NCBI RefSeq assembly: GCF_963678635.1
Contig: NC_087068.1
Location: forward strand, 3,286,001 to 3,350,000
Direction of reading: 5' to 3'
DNA from: Symsagittifera roscoffensis
Lineage: Eukaryota > Xenacoelomorpha > Acoela > Convolutidae
Length of the DNA: 64,000 nucleotides
Part shown: positions 49,038-61,521 of the stretch, piece after piece
Layout of the letters: every line of letters begins with the position of its first letter
Numbering within the stretch: the first letter of the stretch is position 1
The notes under the pieces: generated by a model
Databases searched by the model: none
What the model was told of the DNA's origin: nothing
The model's input: the letters and a program-made list of their open reading frames with translations, nothing else
Made by a program: the position numbers and the translations under genes

Positions 49038-49938
49038 TTATACTTTGTTAATGAATATACTGGTCCTGGTGAAGAAACCTTGATGGCATATCTTCTTCGA
49101 AAGAAGTCTATGGTCAAACTTTACTGTTATTGTTAAGGTGAACCTCAATGAGTTGAACGAAAATGCAAAAAAATAGCTATTATTACAGTCACAGTGGTTG
49201 TTTAGAAGTTTGGACATGAGTAGCAGGTCTTGCGATTGCATATATGAGGATAGAGGAAGTAGGTCACACTCTCGCAGATATTGCTTGTAGTCACTTTGAC
49301 CTTTAACCCTTTTCAATACCTTTTTAGTACGTTTTCCAGTGTTTTTGGATTGGTAATATTTGGTGAATAACCATGACTGTCGTATATCAGCTTGGATAAA
49401 ATCATCGATTTGTAAAAATTATTTTTTGAAACTTTTGAAATTTTTATGACGTTCCTTTTTACCATATAGAAAAATTCCATTGCATTGGTTGAAAAACTAT
49501 ACCACTGTTTTCATTTTGAGGCCATTGCTTATAAAGAAAATACCAAGCCCTTGTTGGCAGTACGACTTTAATATCTGTTTTCCATCAAAATAGAATTGTT
49601 TTTTTTTTCGGCGAGTTTATTGAAATATATTCACATTTATCAATTTTTAGAGGTAAGCGCTGATAACCTCTTACTTTGAAGACTCGAGATAGGTGAGTTT
49701 GAAACTTCAAACTTGAATTAATTAGGGATATCAATTTGGCGTCATCTCAATATAGGAGGGGTAGAGATGAAGTGCAAATTCCGGAAAAATCGTAACGAAA
49801 AATAAAGCTGCGAGAACTGATCCTTGAGATGCTCCACTGGTTACAGGACGGAACTTCCAATTTGTATTGGAACAAAATTTGTATTGGAACTTCCAATTTG
49901 TAATAGAACAAAACAAATTGGAAGTTCCAATACAAATT
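49038..49938 (-). pseudogene. LINE 3'-end remnant
   Basis: On the minus strand, 49,731-49,916 reads PVTSGASQGSVLAALFF (motif B), the stretch 49,730-49,620 reads SLKFQTHLSRVF and LPLKIDKCEYISIN (post-motif C), and 49,316-49,038 reads SDYKQYLRECDLLPLSSYM, DLLLMSKLL and GFFTRT (C-terminus). The FADD box is lost. A third LINE in the window. Confidence 0.75.
49876..49938. repeat. 26-bp perfect inverted repeat
   Basis: Arms 49,876-49,901 and 49,913-49,938, loop 11 nt; a third partial copy at 49,850-49,870. It lies at the 5' edge of the LINE remnant. Confidence 0.9.
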
Positions 49939-51440
49939 AAGTAGTCTGAACTAAATGCGGCTTTTTTAACTTCGAAGAAGAAAAAGCCACATGCGAAGAA
50001 GAAGAAACAGAAGAAGTAGAAGAAGAAAAAAATTCTAAATACGGTTCAGAAATTAGTGGCCAAATAACACAAATTTACTCAGACTATTTGCAAAAGAAGG
50101 GGAAAATTAACAACGTTTCAGCATCACCAGATCACAAAATCATTGCTATAATCAGAGCTAGTACAGTTTAGTTTATTTTCTATTGTTGTTTAATAGAGAT
50201 ATGCATATATGCCATATCACTTGGAGATGAACTGACAATTTCTCACTTTCTTCTTGGTTTTAACGGTCATTCAGTACTTTCCGGACGATTTTACTTTAAT
50301 TTAAGCGAGAGTGGTTGACAAATTGGTGATAGTTTGAAACGGAAGCTTTCCATAGGCTAGTTTAAAGGTGTAATCTATAAGACTATATTAAGGCATGTCT
50401 CCAAATTAAACCTCTAATGAGTTTTAGATAATTCGAAAAAAAATGTCACGGGAATACCTCTTGTGACCAATGGAAATGTTCAAACTGAGCCCCCTCCCCA
50501 GATCTTGTTAAAAGTAACCAAGATGACAACTGCATCCAAAAACTGAAAACTAGTGTGGTTAGAGTGAATTCAATACAATTCGAATAGCTAAGGTTTCTTT
50601 TTCGACGGCAGAACCTCCTTCCAGATCTGGAGTCTCCATTCAGAAAAGTTTTCTTCAACACCGTGAGTGTTGATGCAAAATACCTCGGCATTTGGGACCG
50701 TCTAAAGGTGATGAGTAGCGATTGTACCTCGGAAAAATTTATTCTATATAGAGCATCTTAAAAATTTCTGATTTCGCTCCAAATAAAGCATTTTTTGTTT
50801 TTCGACTTGTTTTTTTCGTTCCTACGAGAAACAATAACTTCTCCGTAATTTCGATTGTGTGACAGATGTAGTTTTCAGTAAGTTGTTTACGTTCTAGGGC
50901 TTTTAGTTTGTGGCAAACAGAAATAGTATTAATCTATCCAGTATCGATCAGCTGTTAAACATACTTACCTTCAACAACCTTCGAAAAGTTTAGATCGCAG
51001 GAATAGAAATTTTCAAAAATTCTCCTTTATTTTGTCAAAAAAAATTGATCATGTCATTTCAAAAAATTTTATTCAAATTTAGTTTTTTTTATTGTATAAA
51101 GTCGACTGGTTCGAATTACGCGGACACTGCAAGTGAGTTTCTGATTGTCACGGCCTTCAACTACAGCATGCTGCCCATCGCAAGATAGAGACGGTGCCAG
51201 AGGTAATTTATAAGCAATGCGACCACCATCCCAAAACAATGTAATCATTTATTAAAATCGAAATTCCCTTACTACTGCTAAAGAGCAAAACACCTTTCAA
51301 ATAATTTTCCCTTAAACAGTTGAACTCAATCCTTAAAACATCTGTTCGATTTATTAAAAAGTGATTTTCGGAGGCCAACATGCCAGCTGCTCACCATTCC
51401 CAAACAACCACCGAATACTACAGTCAGATTGATTTGAATT
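49939..51440. other. AT-rich spacer with one short coding-like stretch
   Basis: No recognised gene. On the minus strand 51,250-51,115 is less AT-rich and reads about 45 codons (LFWDGGRIAYKLPLAPS); possible exon, unrecognised. The frame at 50,446-50,691 (minus) shows no family. Confidence 0.3.
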
Positions 51441-51938
51441 TTAGAGATCCATCGTCAAAATGAATTGGAAAAAGAGTAGAAAAAACTTCAACTGTGCAAA
51501 AGCTACGCTGGTTAACTCACTCCACTCATTATTCATTCCATTTTTGATAATCCAAACACGATACCTCTTCTCTGAAAGTTTGTAACCATTCCTGCTGGTG
51601 GCAACAATTGTAAACTCTGAGGTAGGGAAGCTGTGACTGGCAGCAATAGGAACAAACACACGTTTCTCCTTAATTAGCCTCGAAAGAATTTGCAACTAGA
51701 CATTTATGACATCAGCTAAAAAATTTATAGCCCAATTTTTGTCATACAATTTAAGCAAATCAAGAACTGAACCCCTGAGAAACCAAAAACTGTTAAAAAT
51801 TCCTAAAAATATTCTTTTTCCGGCATTGTGAAACACGTTTTTGTTTTTGATATTTTTTGCTTCGACAATTGGAAGTGAGCCCCCTAACACTGTTTCCATG
51901 ATTGCCAATTTTTGGCTCACATGAGATTCTTGACTCAC
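51441..51938 (-). pseudogene. Possible FLYWCH-like pseudogene
   Basis: Two frames in the same register split by one TAG (51,696-51,698). The second half reads SEFTIVATSRNGYKLSEKRYRVWIIKNG, then NEWSEL, which resembles the F-L-Y-W core of FLYWCH zinc fingers, but the Cys and His ligands are missing. The first half (80 residues) is hydrophobic and unrecognised. Identity is a weak guess; it may be a decayed exon of a host gene or a transposase. Confidence 0.3.
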
Positions 51939-53813
51939 TTTTTAGTAATTCACAGATTACTAGTTGGAGTTACTCATAATTAGTTCGAGAAAATTTTTTG
52001 AAAATAGCCTGTGTATTTGTTTTTTGATTTTATGCAATTAATCTACAAAAACCCTCAAATACTGAAGAATAACGTCTTTTTTGTGCTAACTGTCGCCGAT
52101 CCAGTTTTTTTAGATCATTTTCCTTGTAAAATATTTAATTACATGGCCATTTTATTCTCGCAAAAAATTTTTGAGTTAAGCCCAAAACTACTGAAGCATT
52201 CTCATAATTCTCATAATATTTCATTCTCAGTTTGACATTTCAGATTTTGACATTTCAGAATTTCTAAGTGAAAACAAAACCAAAAAACAAACGAAATCCT
52301 TCAGTCGGAGTTAGGAAATTGACAAACTACAGGAGTTACTCAACGACACTCGAGACTACAAGAAAAAATCCGTAGTGGGTCGACTAAGCCAACAAAAAAT
52401 AAGCTGAAAATTTACAGCCCGACTATTAAAAATACACTGAAAAAAAACGAGATCCGGCTGGGAATCATACCCCAAACTATACGCTCCAAAGGCAACCTCA
52501 GTACCTCTAAGCAATGTGGGAAGAGACCTGATGTTGCTAAAAGTTAATAAAAAGGAAAAAACTGGAGTTTCAAACAAAACAGTAATTGGATCGACAAAAA
52601 CTATGACGTAAGGCAGGAACCCAAAAAAATGAGAAATTTTTCGAAGAGATAATTACAATCTGAAACCGGCCTAAATAATTACTACTTGAATGATAGGAGT
52701 TTTATTTGAACTTTCGGGAAATTTAGTATGTCAGAAGATGAATGAGTCCATCAGGAGGCGAAGAAGTCCTGTGAACAAAGTTGTTTACGGGAGAAAAAGT
52801 CTAGTTCCCGCTTACAAGACTCTTGCTCTCGCAAGTGTAAGAGTAATCCACCTATAATGATTTTTTGAAATGAAATATTAATTTGAGATTTATGCTTGAT
52901 AAGAATCGAGTGCTCGATATTCTCATATGCTTGATATGGCTAGATGGGACAAGAAAATCATTTTAACACTCAGCCGAAGCATTCAGGGCACTTACCGTTA
53001 CTCCTAAGTGAGCCGCTTCGATTTTTTTTTCAAATATTGCCGGTTAAAAACTAGCTTGATAAAACTGATAAATTGAGAAGTAGGAGAAATTATAGGAGAG
53101 CAAAAGATAGTGAAACATGAACGCAACCAAAATCATCTAATCATTTTGATTGAAAGCTTTATTTCATTTCCTACATGGCAGATTTATATGCTTGAGCAAT
53201 GTTTGTAGCACTCAAGTGATAAAACAAACTCAATTCTTAGAAGGAAAAGTGACAATTTTTTTCACTGTTGATATACTGAAGGAAAACTCTAGAGTGAAAT
53301 ACCGCTTTTACTCTTTTAACCCCGTCTTGCTGAAAAGGAGGGGAACCTTCAAGATGCACTGAAACGCGTTGACACCAGTTTTTTGCTCATTGGCTAAGTA
53401 ATTTTATTGAAATCTGTTGAGAAGTTGAAAAAAATTCAAGGCACATAAGAGAAGTAGAAATTGATTTTCATTGAACGTTTTTCAATGTTTGAGGTCCGCA
53501 AGTTACCTTAAAGCTTTTTTAAATTTCAAGAAAACAAAATATGCTTGACACATGTCATAATGTGAAATGAAATTTACGTGGTGATAAATGTCTTTTCGAA
53601 TGATATAAAAGTTGAAAGTGAGCAATATTTAAATTTGACGTTTTTTTTTAAATTGGAAACAATTTCTAACTTACTAAAAAAGTTGAGATCAGAACCGGAT
53701 CAGTGGGTTTGCAATTCACTATACTGCTTCGTACCGTTGTATGCATTTGCTGTCAGCTAAGAGCCAGTCACTCAGTCACTAATATAGCTTATATTATATA
53801 AATTTATGCCCTT
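51939..53813. other. AT-rich spacer
   Basis: No gene supported. 52,789-52,836 is a copy of the short repeat found at 40,724 and 42,610. Confidence 0.35.
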
Positions 53814-54595
53814 AAAGCTCTTGGGTCTTTCCCATTAGAGTCCCCCCAGCCTACTATCAAAAAAGTTATAGCACCCCCCACCCCAAAAAAAAAAAACTTT
53901 TCCCGTTATAGACCCCCCAACCTTTTCTTTTATAAACCCCCCCCCCCCCAAAAAGGTTCCTTATTATACTAATAGGCAGATCAAATAATTAATTTCAATG
54001 TTTGCATTTAAGTACGGTGACATTCTATATGTTATTTCAACCATTTGATTACACATTTGCATCACAAATAAGTTTGTGGAAATGACCAATATTTTTCATT
54101 ATTTCTTCGAACACATACAATTTTTTGTTTTTGCCATATTTGCGAAAAAAGAATTCCCCGTGCAATCGTACTTCTTTCTGTTCTGTACATTTTTTTTTCC
54201 TTTGCATCTCGCCAAAGACTTTCAACTGTTTGGGTATGAGCCCCAGTTATCAAATCCACAACATTTTAAGTTTGATTTACCGTTTGGTGCGTATATTCAA
54301 TGCTCTATGATGATGTTAAATCAACTAGGTGAGGTCAAGGTAGGGTCTAGGTGAGGCAGTTTGAATTGATACTCTCAATCAATATTCAGTTCATGAAAAA
54401 GAAGTCATCAATATAAATCAATTTAATATCATAATTGAAAAATTTCCATCACAAAAATTCAGTATATATAGTAGTATAAATCAGTACGGATAGTGTGTAT
54501 ATAATTGGAACGTTCGGGGGGGGGGGGGCTATAATGGGAAAGGTTGGGGGGCTATAATTTAATGGAGCCTATAATGGGAAATACTCAAGCCCTTT
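53814..54595 (-). mobile_element. Merlin-type DNA transposon relic
   Basis: Inverted ends: left ttgggtctttcccattag plus C-rich tcccccc blocks (53,817-53,965), right the complement ggggggctataatgggaa (54,520-54,592). The 20 outermost bases align with four mismatches. Between them lies a transposase remnant on the minus strand. No target-site duplication could be set. About 780 bp. Confidence 0.65.
54062..54335 (-). pseudogene. IS1016/ISXO2-like (Merlin) transposase fragment
   Basis: Reads THQTVNQT, stop, NVVDLITGAHTQTVESLWRDAK, matching the core tGahTq-vEs-Wr--K block with the upstream VNHs motif of Merlin/IS1595-type DDE transposases. Further codons to 54,062 are Lys/Arg-rich. Only the third-acidic-residue region is left. 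Confidence 0.7.
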
Positions 54596-54609
54596 GCATT
54601 TCACGATTA

Positions 54610-54845
54610 ATTGATTGTTGTTGCTTTTTTGATAGAATTAACCCAATTTGAGAAAACTCGATGAAAAGATAAACCTTTAATTCCATTGTGAAAATTGAAA
54701 AATAAAACTTTACTTACAGAAAATTGAAAGTAAATCATATTTTTCTGACTTCTAAATTTGGTTTTCGATAGTTTAGTTTACCTTCCGTTTAGCAAAAGAA
54801 AGAAGTTTAACAAAGGAAACTCACTATGTTTATTATTCTTAACAA
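54610..54845. repeat. Member of a dispersed AT-rich repeat family
   Basis: Shares agaattaacccaatttgagaaaact and ctcacta(t/c)g(t/c)t(t/c)attattctta blocks with 26,383-26,525; an inverted relative is at 61,985-62,330. Confidence 0.55.
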
Positions 54846-55717
54846 GCCATGTGGCACAGTCAGTGAGTAAAACAAATTGAAACTCAATTGAGCCAATCGG
54901 GTTGAGCTCGAGTCACAAACGATGTTTTGAACGATAGGTAAAGCGTTTATCCCCGGGGACCTAAATCTCCACCGACCAATCTGGCCAAACACCTTATAAC
55001 TGCGCATGCATATGCACCGCCATTGAACGCAGATCAGTGGTGCATCAGTGTTAGGGATACAAAAAAAGCGATTTTGCAGATGTCAAGCCTAGATATTTAG
55101 AAAATCATCGAGGCTATCCAGAGACATCAATCCTCTCAGGCATTTATTATTATCGCACTTGAATTTGCAAAAAATTCACGTGAAGAAGAAAGATAACTTT
55201 GGGTGCTTAAATTGTGTGTTGGGTGTTTAATCAAAAACTGGGGGATTTCGTCATAGTATGATTCTATGCTGTGCACTTTTGACCAAGAGATTCTATCCTG
55301 GCAGATTTAGTCCTCAAGCGCTATCAACTTTTGATTTTAAATTTTAATTTTTTGAAAAAAGTAGTTGTTCAATGCTTCTCTGCTCTCTGAGGCATGGCTT
55401 ATAACCTTTTCGTGATATTGATGCATGAAATAAATAAGTTGTTACATGATAAACCAGAAGTTTTTAAGATTTAGTAAATTTGATGCAGATTCTTTTGTCT
55501 AATCTAAGTTTGACTGATTTGAAACATTGTACAAAAGTATGCTATCAGCAAAAAACTATTGTTCAAATGCTTAGATTTGGTTTTTGTTTTCCAGAAACCA
55601 ATCAATCAATACAGAAGCAGTTGTTCAGTTTTAGAGTATATTGATCAAAAATTTTTCCATTTTGGATGAATTGTCTAACATTGTTGGTTACAATTCCTTT
55701 TAATCAAACTTCGGTGG
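54846..55717. other. AT-rich spacer
   Basis: No gene seen. Confidence 0.35.
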
Positions 55718-56287
55718 TTATATATTTTTCTCGGCAATAAAGTCAATGGTTTTCTTTTGCACTTTCTCTGTTTCTGTAGTAGTTTTTGAAAAAAAAATGT
55801 TTCTTGATCTGAATTTGTTTTGATATGATTGATCTGATTGAATCGATTGCTTGGTTTGAGGCTTTTCTTCTATTGAACGCAATGACGAATCTTCTACGTC
55901 TAGAGACTCAATGGTTTCCGCTTTCTTGTATGAGCACCCGGGATGACCTGGGATAATAGTTGACGGTTGTTTCTCTTCGTGAATTGAATGAATATGTTTT
56001 AAACTTTTGGATTGACAGAAACGCTGCTGACATGTATTGCATTGGTGATCATTTGAGCTCGTATGCGTCCTAAAATGTCTATTAAGAATAAATAACTGAG
56101 GGAACCTCATTTCACATGAAACACATAATTAAGTCATCTTTCCTTTGTCAAGGTGCTTGGGTGTTTTAAGATCACCACTCCCTGTGAGTCGTTCGTTACC
56201 TATATTATATGCGAATGGTTTTTCTCTATTCTGACACATTTTGTGTTTTGAGTTGATATGGAAGCAGGAACTAACATTTTCTCGAGG
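55718..56287 (-). pseudogene. C2H2 zinc-finger gene remnant
   Basis: The minus strand reads in one register through one TAA (56,129-56,131). Upstream of it are HINSKH, REKPFAYNI (linker and a finger with lost Cys) and SGDLKTPKHL. Downstream are CVSCEMRFPQLFILNRHFRTH (complete C-x2-C-x12-H-x3-H finger), then CNTCQQRFCQSKSLKHIHSIH (finger with irregular spacing) and a Ser/Lys-rich tail ending 55,718. Probably a host transcription-factor gene or a copy of one in decay. The conserved linker REKPF argues for real descent. Confidence 0.65.
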
Positions 56288-57139
56288 TGGGCAAATTTTC
56301 AAAAACAATTTTGAGATTTTTTTCTAGTTCGACCAAGTTGATTTTCCGAGCGCTCCCAGAAAACAATGAAGACCCTATTCTGAAAAAAAGTTTGCGCAGA
56401 CAATTTTTGAAAATATGTCAAAAACGCCGTCTTACATCGACATTTCAGTTTGATTCACACTCAAGTTGTTAAAAGAGCAGTAACCGCAAAAATTTACCTT
56501 TCTAGGCCAGTTTTTCAAAAATGCAAAAGAAAAGCCCAGGATGATTTTATCGGTTTGAATTGGGTCACAAAAACATGAGTCTTTTCGAAGAAAAAAGTTT
56601 TGAAATTCTTCAAAGGGCTTGGTATTTTGAAGCGGCTGACGAAAACTGAGTTGACCGTGAAGTTGAAAAATAGCCAATTGTCAAACTGGTAATTTGTAAC
56701 CTGAAGCGCAAATTCTTTTCAAAAAAAAATCAGGGAACTAAATAATCAAAGTTCACTTTCCTTGAAATTGTAACCTTCAGCTTAGATGAGTATTGAAATT
56801 CACTCAAAATGAAACAACTCTTTTTTTACGCTGATCCCATTACTTTGATTTGAAATTTGATGATGTAGTGTATGAAATGATACCTGGTGAACAATTGAAC
56901 TACACTGAATACATTTTTTTATAAACTTCAACAAAACAACCTCGCAGGTAGCTTACAACTGTGCAATGATATTATGAAATTTGAAATAATTGTTGGATGG
57001 GGTAATGGGAAAGGAATCAAAGAAACTTTAAAATATGGAGGTATCCAACTTGATGCGTAGTACTTAGTTGGATTGGTTATTTTGAAGAAAAAAAATTCGA
57101 GTTTACTGGGATACCATGAGGTTAAACAATTAAGGAAAC
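56288..57139. other. AT-rich spacer
   Basis: No gene seen. Confidence 0.35.
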
Positions 57140-57496
57140 ATGGTAATACACTATTCAACTTTTTACTCCTCAAAAGACCTGTTGTTGAGGATGATTTTCG
57201 ACACCATTTACTTTGAGCTTAAGCAAAACTGTAACATCAACCGGGATCAATTGTTCTCAGCTGCCTCTATCAATGTATTAATATCTAATTTTAATCATTT
57301 ACAACAAATATTTCAGAACTCTTTCTTTTAAAAAAAGCATAATAAAATTTTTTTTCTATGCCCTCTGAAATACTTCATTTGTTAAAACTGAAATTTTTTG
57401 TGTGAAAATTTTACCAAACTCACGTTTTCTTACAGCCGGTTCGAAAAACTTAGTGCGGATGGTGAAAACTGGCATTTCTCGATCACAAAAAACCAA
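57140..57496 (+). CDS. Candidate host exons, unrecognised
   Basis: 57,140-57,331 is a 63-codon frame (FDTIYFELKQNCNINRDQLF). 57,436-57,496 looks like an exon: TTTTCTTACAG acceptor before, CAA|GTAAGT donor after, coding RFEKLSADGENWHFSITKN. No family recognised. Reading frame continuity between the two was not resolved. Confidence 0.25.
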
Positions 57497-59744
57497 GTAA
57501 GTCATCGAAACTATATATTAATACTTTTAAAGAGGATAGCTGAGCACATCTGCTCTCTTTCTATGTTAAAAATGTTTAAAATCGAAGTGAATTTTGTCGA
57601 AAAATAACCTTAAGAAAAAGCATTTAGGAGGTTAAAATATGAATGTTTAATTTTGACCAGTTCCGGTAGTGTAGTTTTAAAGGCCAAATTGTGGCATTAC
57701 CGATTACTTTGAGCGCCTATATCAGTCAAAAAATAATACAGTTTCCGTGTACCAGTTTTTAAACCTTGCTTGTTTTTTATCAAGTACTTGAGAGAGGCTT
57801 CCGATTACTAAATCAATTTTTATAGGCTAATTATTTTCATCCAGATTTGTCGAGCCAAAAAGATATTGCGTATAAAATGATATTTTCAAGTTAACTGCTG
57901 TTTGAAGACGGGTAAACCAATCTCCTAAATCTAGATATTGCAACAGAATTTGTGTAAACATTCGAACTTGGCCTTAACAAAACTTTTCTGTAAGTTGAAG
58001 TTCATCCAAACTTTACATTCCATGAAACCTCCAGAATATTCAAAATTTTTGCTCCAACATTTACCTAGCGACTTTTTGTATCAATTTTGCCCCATAATTT
58101 TTTCACGTATAACGCTTTGTCTTGGTGAAAGTCCATAAAGTTTTGCAAAATTGAACGAATGCTTGAACTTTTTTTTTCCGGAACATCAAAACTATCAAAA
58201 TTTTCGAGCATTCAATAAGTTTTATCAACAACTTTTGGTTAAGATCTGTTATGAGCTGAAACTCCAAACCTAAATCTTCAAGTTATCATCACCGATCTTT
58301 CTTTTTTTTGGGGTTTAGACGCGGTCTTTTCACTGAAAGCCGTAGGTTTTTTAAACTTGTCATACAGTTGGGAAGGATACATCGTACCGGTTTTTTTGAA
58401 CAGTTTTTCTTTCACCTAATTGAAATTTGTTTATTGCTCGGACTGCGTCTGAACCGAACCGAATTAGTCAAATTGCAACACAAAATAACCTGGATATGTT
58501 GATCTGTGACATTCAATTTTTTTGATAACTCATTGTAAGACAATTTTGAACCTTCCAATGGCTTTGTTCTTTAAGGCAAAAAACAAACATGAAACTGAGA
58601 TTCATCAACTGTTCCAAAAAATTTTTGATCACGTTTTTGATGTTCAATTTATAGTTTTTTTTTAAAAACTCAGGTTTTGATGCTGTGAAAATAAATTATC
58701 AAGCTGAAGTTTTGAAAAATAATGATGATTCAAATTCATTGTCGCCCAGTATAATTGTGTGAAGCGTTTTTTTGAAGATGAACTAGATGAAATATCCGTA
58801 AATAAGCAGAATATCCAATTAAGAAAAAACTGAAAAAAAACTTGTTCTAAAAGCGTTTATTGAAATCAAAAAGTTTCAGAGAAGCCCTTACTGTAGTGAC
58901 ATTATCACAAACAGCACAACGATTAAAACTCATGAATTCATAAGGTAACTAATTATTCATGTGCTGTTGATTATTCTCCGTCAAAAAATTGAATCGTTCA
59001 GTGTGAAATTTTAACCTAACTCAGCTGTTTCGTATAACGTCAAAGAAAAAGGTCACGCGGCTTAAAAAACTAAATGGGCATTTTCAATTCCAGAATAAAA
59101 TGGTAAGACCTTCGTCTAGGGTAGCACTGATCATTTAATCTTGATATAGGTAAAAATTTTTATTTTTCAGAGACTAAAACCTTGAGTTCTTTCATATTTT
59201 TCCAACTGATTTATAAGATTTGGTTTGGAATCGCTATACGCTACTAATCAGTTGATATCAAACCAACAAATTTAAAAATTTTACTTGTACCTCGAAACAA
59301 CTTTCAAACGTTTCACTAGAAAATTTAATTGTTTTTAATGGCTCAAGCCTTCGGTTTTTGCAAACTATATGTAATCAAGATAGTTTGCAAAAATTTATAG
59401 ATCACTTACAGACTGAAGTTCAATTATGGTCAATTATAGACTGAAAAAAAAATCAAGTTTAAAGGCATTTTTAGGAAAACTAAAAACGTCCTACAAAATG
59501 TTTGGTTGAGTTAATTTCTTTCTGTAGTATACTTTCGACCATCCTTGATAACAGATATTTTAGACAGGACAAACTTTGATGAGCGCTTATTTTGATCCTC
59601 TTGTTTATGTGTTTTATGAGATCAATTGGAAAAAAATGGTTGAACTGTAGATTTCAAAAATGAAAAAAGCAAAAAACTCCTAGGGAAACACAAAAAATAT
59701 TCACGACAAAGTAGCGAAAATCACTTTCAAAAAACAAGCTAGCA
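57497..59744. other. AT-rich spacer
   Basis: No gene or known repeat supported. Confidence 0.35.
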
Positions 59745-61321
59745 TTGAAACTACAACGCCAATTCAGGATGCACGAGAATTTATACAAAAAGCGGAGGAG
59801 ACCAGGAAGAAATCCAATTTTCCCAAGATCGTTTTTAGCGATAATACGGAAACAAAACGGACCAACCAGACGGCGCAAAAGAAAACCGAGACAAAGAAAT
59901 CCACCGACCCAAAAGACTCAAAATTCTGCCAGACCGAGACCGGAGTAATTCCTACAGCCACACAAACAAAACTGTCCGGGGAATAAAAATCAGACGATGA
60001 AGTTTGGGTGAGCCGCATGGACCCAATAAAAACTATACAGGAGGAGACAAGTCACAACGAGGCACTCCCAACTATGACGAAGAATACATCACTCGAGGCC
60101 AGTCATGAACTGATCACTGAAGGAGTGGTGGCAACAATTGAAAGATCCACGATGACTACAGAAACCGAGGAAGACACCCCATTATTCAGAAAGAAACTGC
60201 AAAAGGTGCTGGGAGTACGATTCATTGCCGCGGCAATAAAGAAAGATCGGAACCTCCGTCCACTCATCAATTTCGTCAAGAAAGGGACTGGGAGGCCATC
60301 AAAACTTCGTATGGACCATATTGGCATAACATCAGAAATCGACTCCACGTCCGCGAAGACTGCCTACTAATTGACGAGAGAATAGTAATACCCACTCAAT
60401 TACGACAAACAGTTCTGGATAGCTTGCTATTAACTCATCCTGGATCGGCGACCATGTTGGATCTATGCCAACATACATGGTTCCCACACATACATCAAAC
60501 CCTTGTCCACATGGCACAAAACTGCAAGCAGTATACGGAACAAGGTAAAATTTAAAACCCATCATAGGAAAAAAAAACATTCAATTCTTATGGAACCGGT
60601 AGTAGAACCTAACGAGGAAGTTCATTTAAATTTCGTTGGACCCCTCCCAGATGAACTAAATAAGGATTCTTATATTCTTGTTGCTATAGATAAATGGTCA
60701 AAGTTTCCCACAGCAAAAGTTGTTTACAACACACAAGCAGACATTGCTTTTGAGTTTATGCAACGCTATTTTTCCAAGAACGGAGATTAAGATGTGATCA
60801 GAGCAAAAAAATTTCAGTTTTTTTGTAACTCAAATCATATAAAACTACTTTTTGCACCGGTAGACAATCACAGGGCAATAGGGGTAGTCGAACGAATGGT
60901 ACAAACATTAAAACGCAGATTGGCGGTAATGAGAATTGATAAAACAAACACACCATACAAACTAGCTTCGGATGTAGCGGAAATAATAAAGACATTGCGG
61001 ATCACACCACACGGCGTCAGAAAAATTTCACCATTTGAGGCACACATGAGCCAAAAACCAAACACTCCGTTATCAAACATCGCAACAAGCAGTACACCAA
61101 ATAACTTAAATTGGGAAAACGCAAAATGTGCATGTTTAGATAGAAAGAACCTAACAAAGCCGTCCCTACTTCACAAATGGTCAGAAGATGACGTGTCCAT
61201 TAAAGAGAAAGACACGACAAGCCCACCAACGCCAAAGAAACTTCACAATTCTCCGACATCACAGGAAACAGGTGCAGGTCTTAAAGTTATAAACATAGCG
61301 AAAGATAAGCTTCATGTAAGC
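59745..61321 (+). mobile_element. Remnant Gypsy-like integrase region, unrelated to the giant family
   Basis: A charged hinge (59,770-60,120) leads into an integrase: RIVIPTQLRQTVLDS, THPGSATMLDLCQHTWFP and CKQY (zinc-binding H2C2, one ligand off), VHLNFVGPL (first catalytic Asp read as Asn), a frameshifted RCDQ, then NHRAIGVVERMVQTLKR (Glu). Frames 60,008-60,370, 60,503-60,790 and 60,794-61,321. The codon choice and residues differ from copies 1/2. The 3' side is lost in the N gap. Confidence 0.8.
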
Positions 61322-61521
61322 NNNNNNNNNNNNNNNNNNNNNNNNNNNNNNNNNNNNNNNNNNNNNNNNNNNNNNNNNNNNNNNNNNNNNNNNNNNNNNN
61401 NNNNNNNNNNNNNNNNNNNNNNNNNNNNNNNNNNNNNNNNNNNNNNNNNNNNNNNNNNNNNNNNNNNNNNNNNNNNNNNNNNNNNNNNNNNNNNNNNNNN
61501 NNNNNNNNNNNNNNNNNNNNN
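61322..61521. other. Assembly gap (200 N)
   Basis: A run of exactly 200 undetermined bases; true size unknown. Confidence 1.

Noticed and set aside
52449-52530. tRNA-like stretch on the minus strand (B-box-like GGTATGATTCCC, T-run after it)
   Set aside because: No matching 7-bp acceptor arm and no proper D/anticodon arms could be paired; at best a tRNA-derived fossil.
53880-53955. C-runs and A-runs as a possible sequencing artefact
   Set aside because: The G-runs at 54,512-54,560 are their inverted counterpart, so they fit transposon ends better than error.
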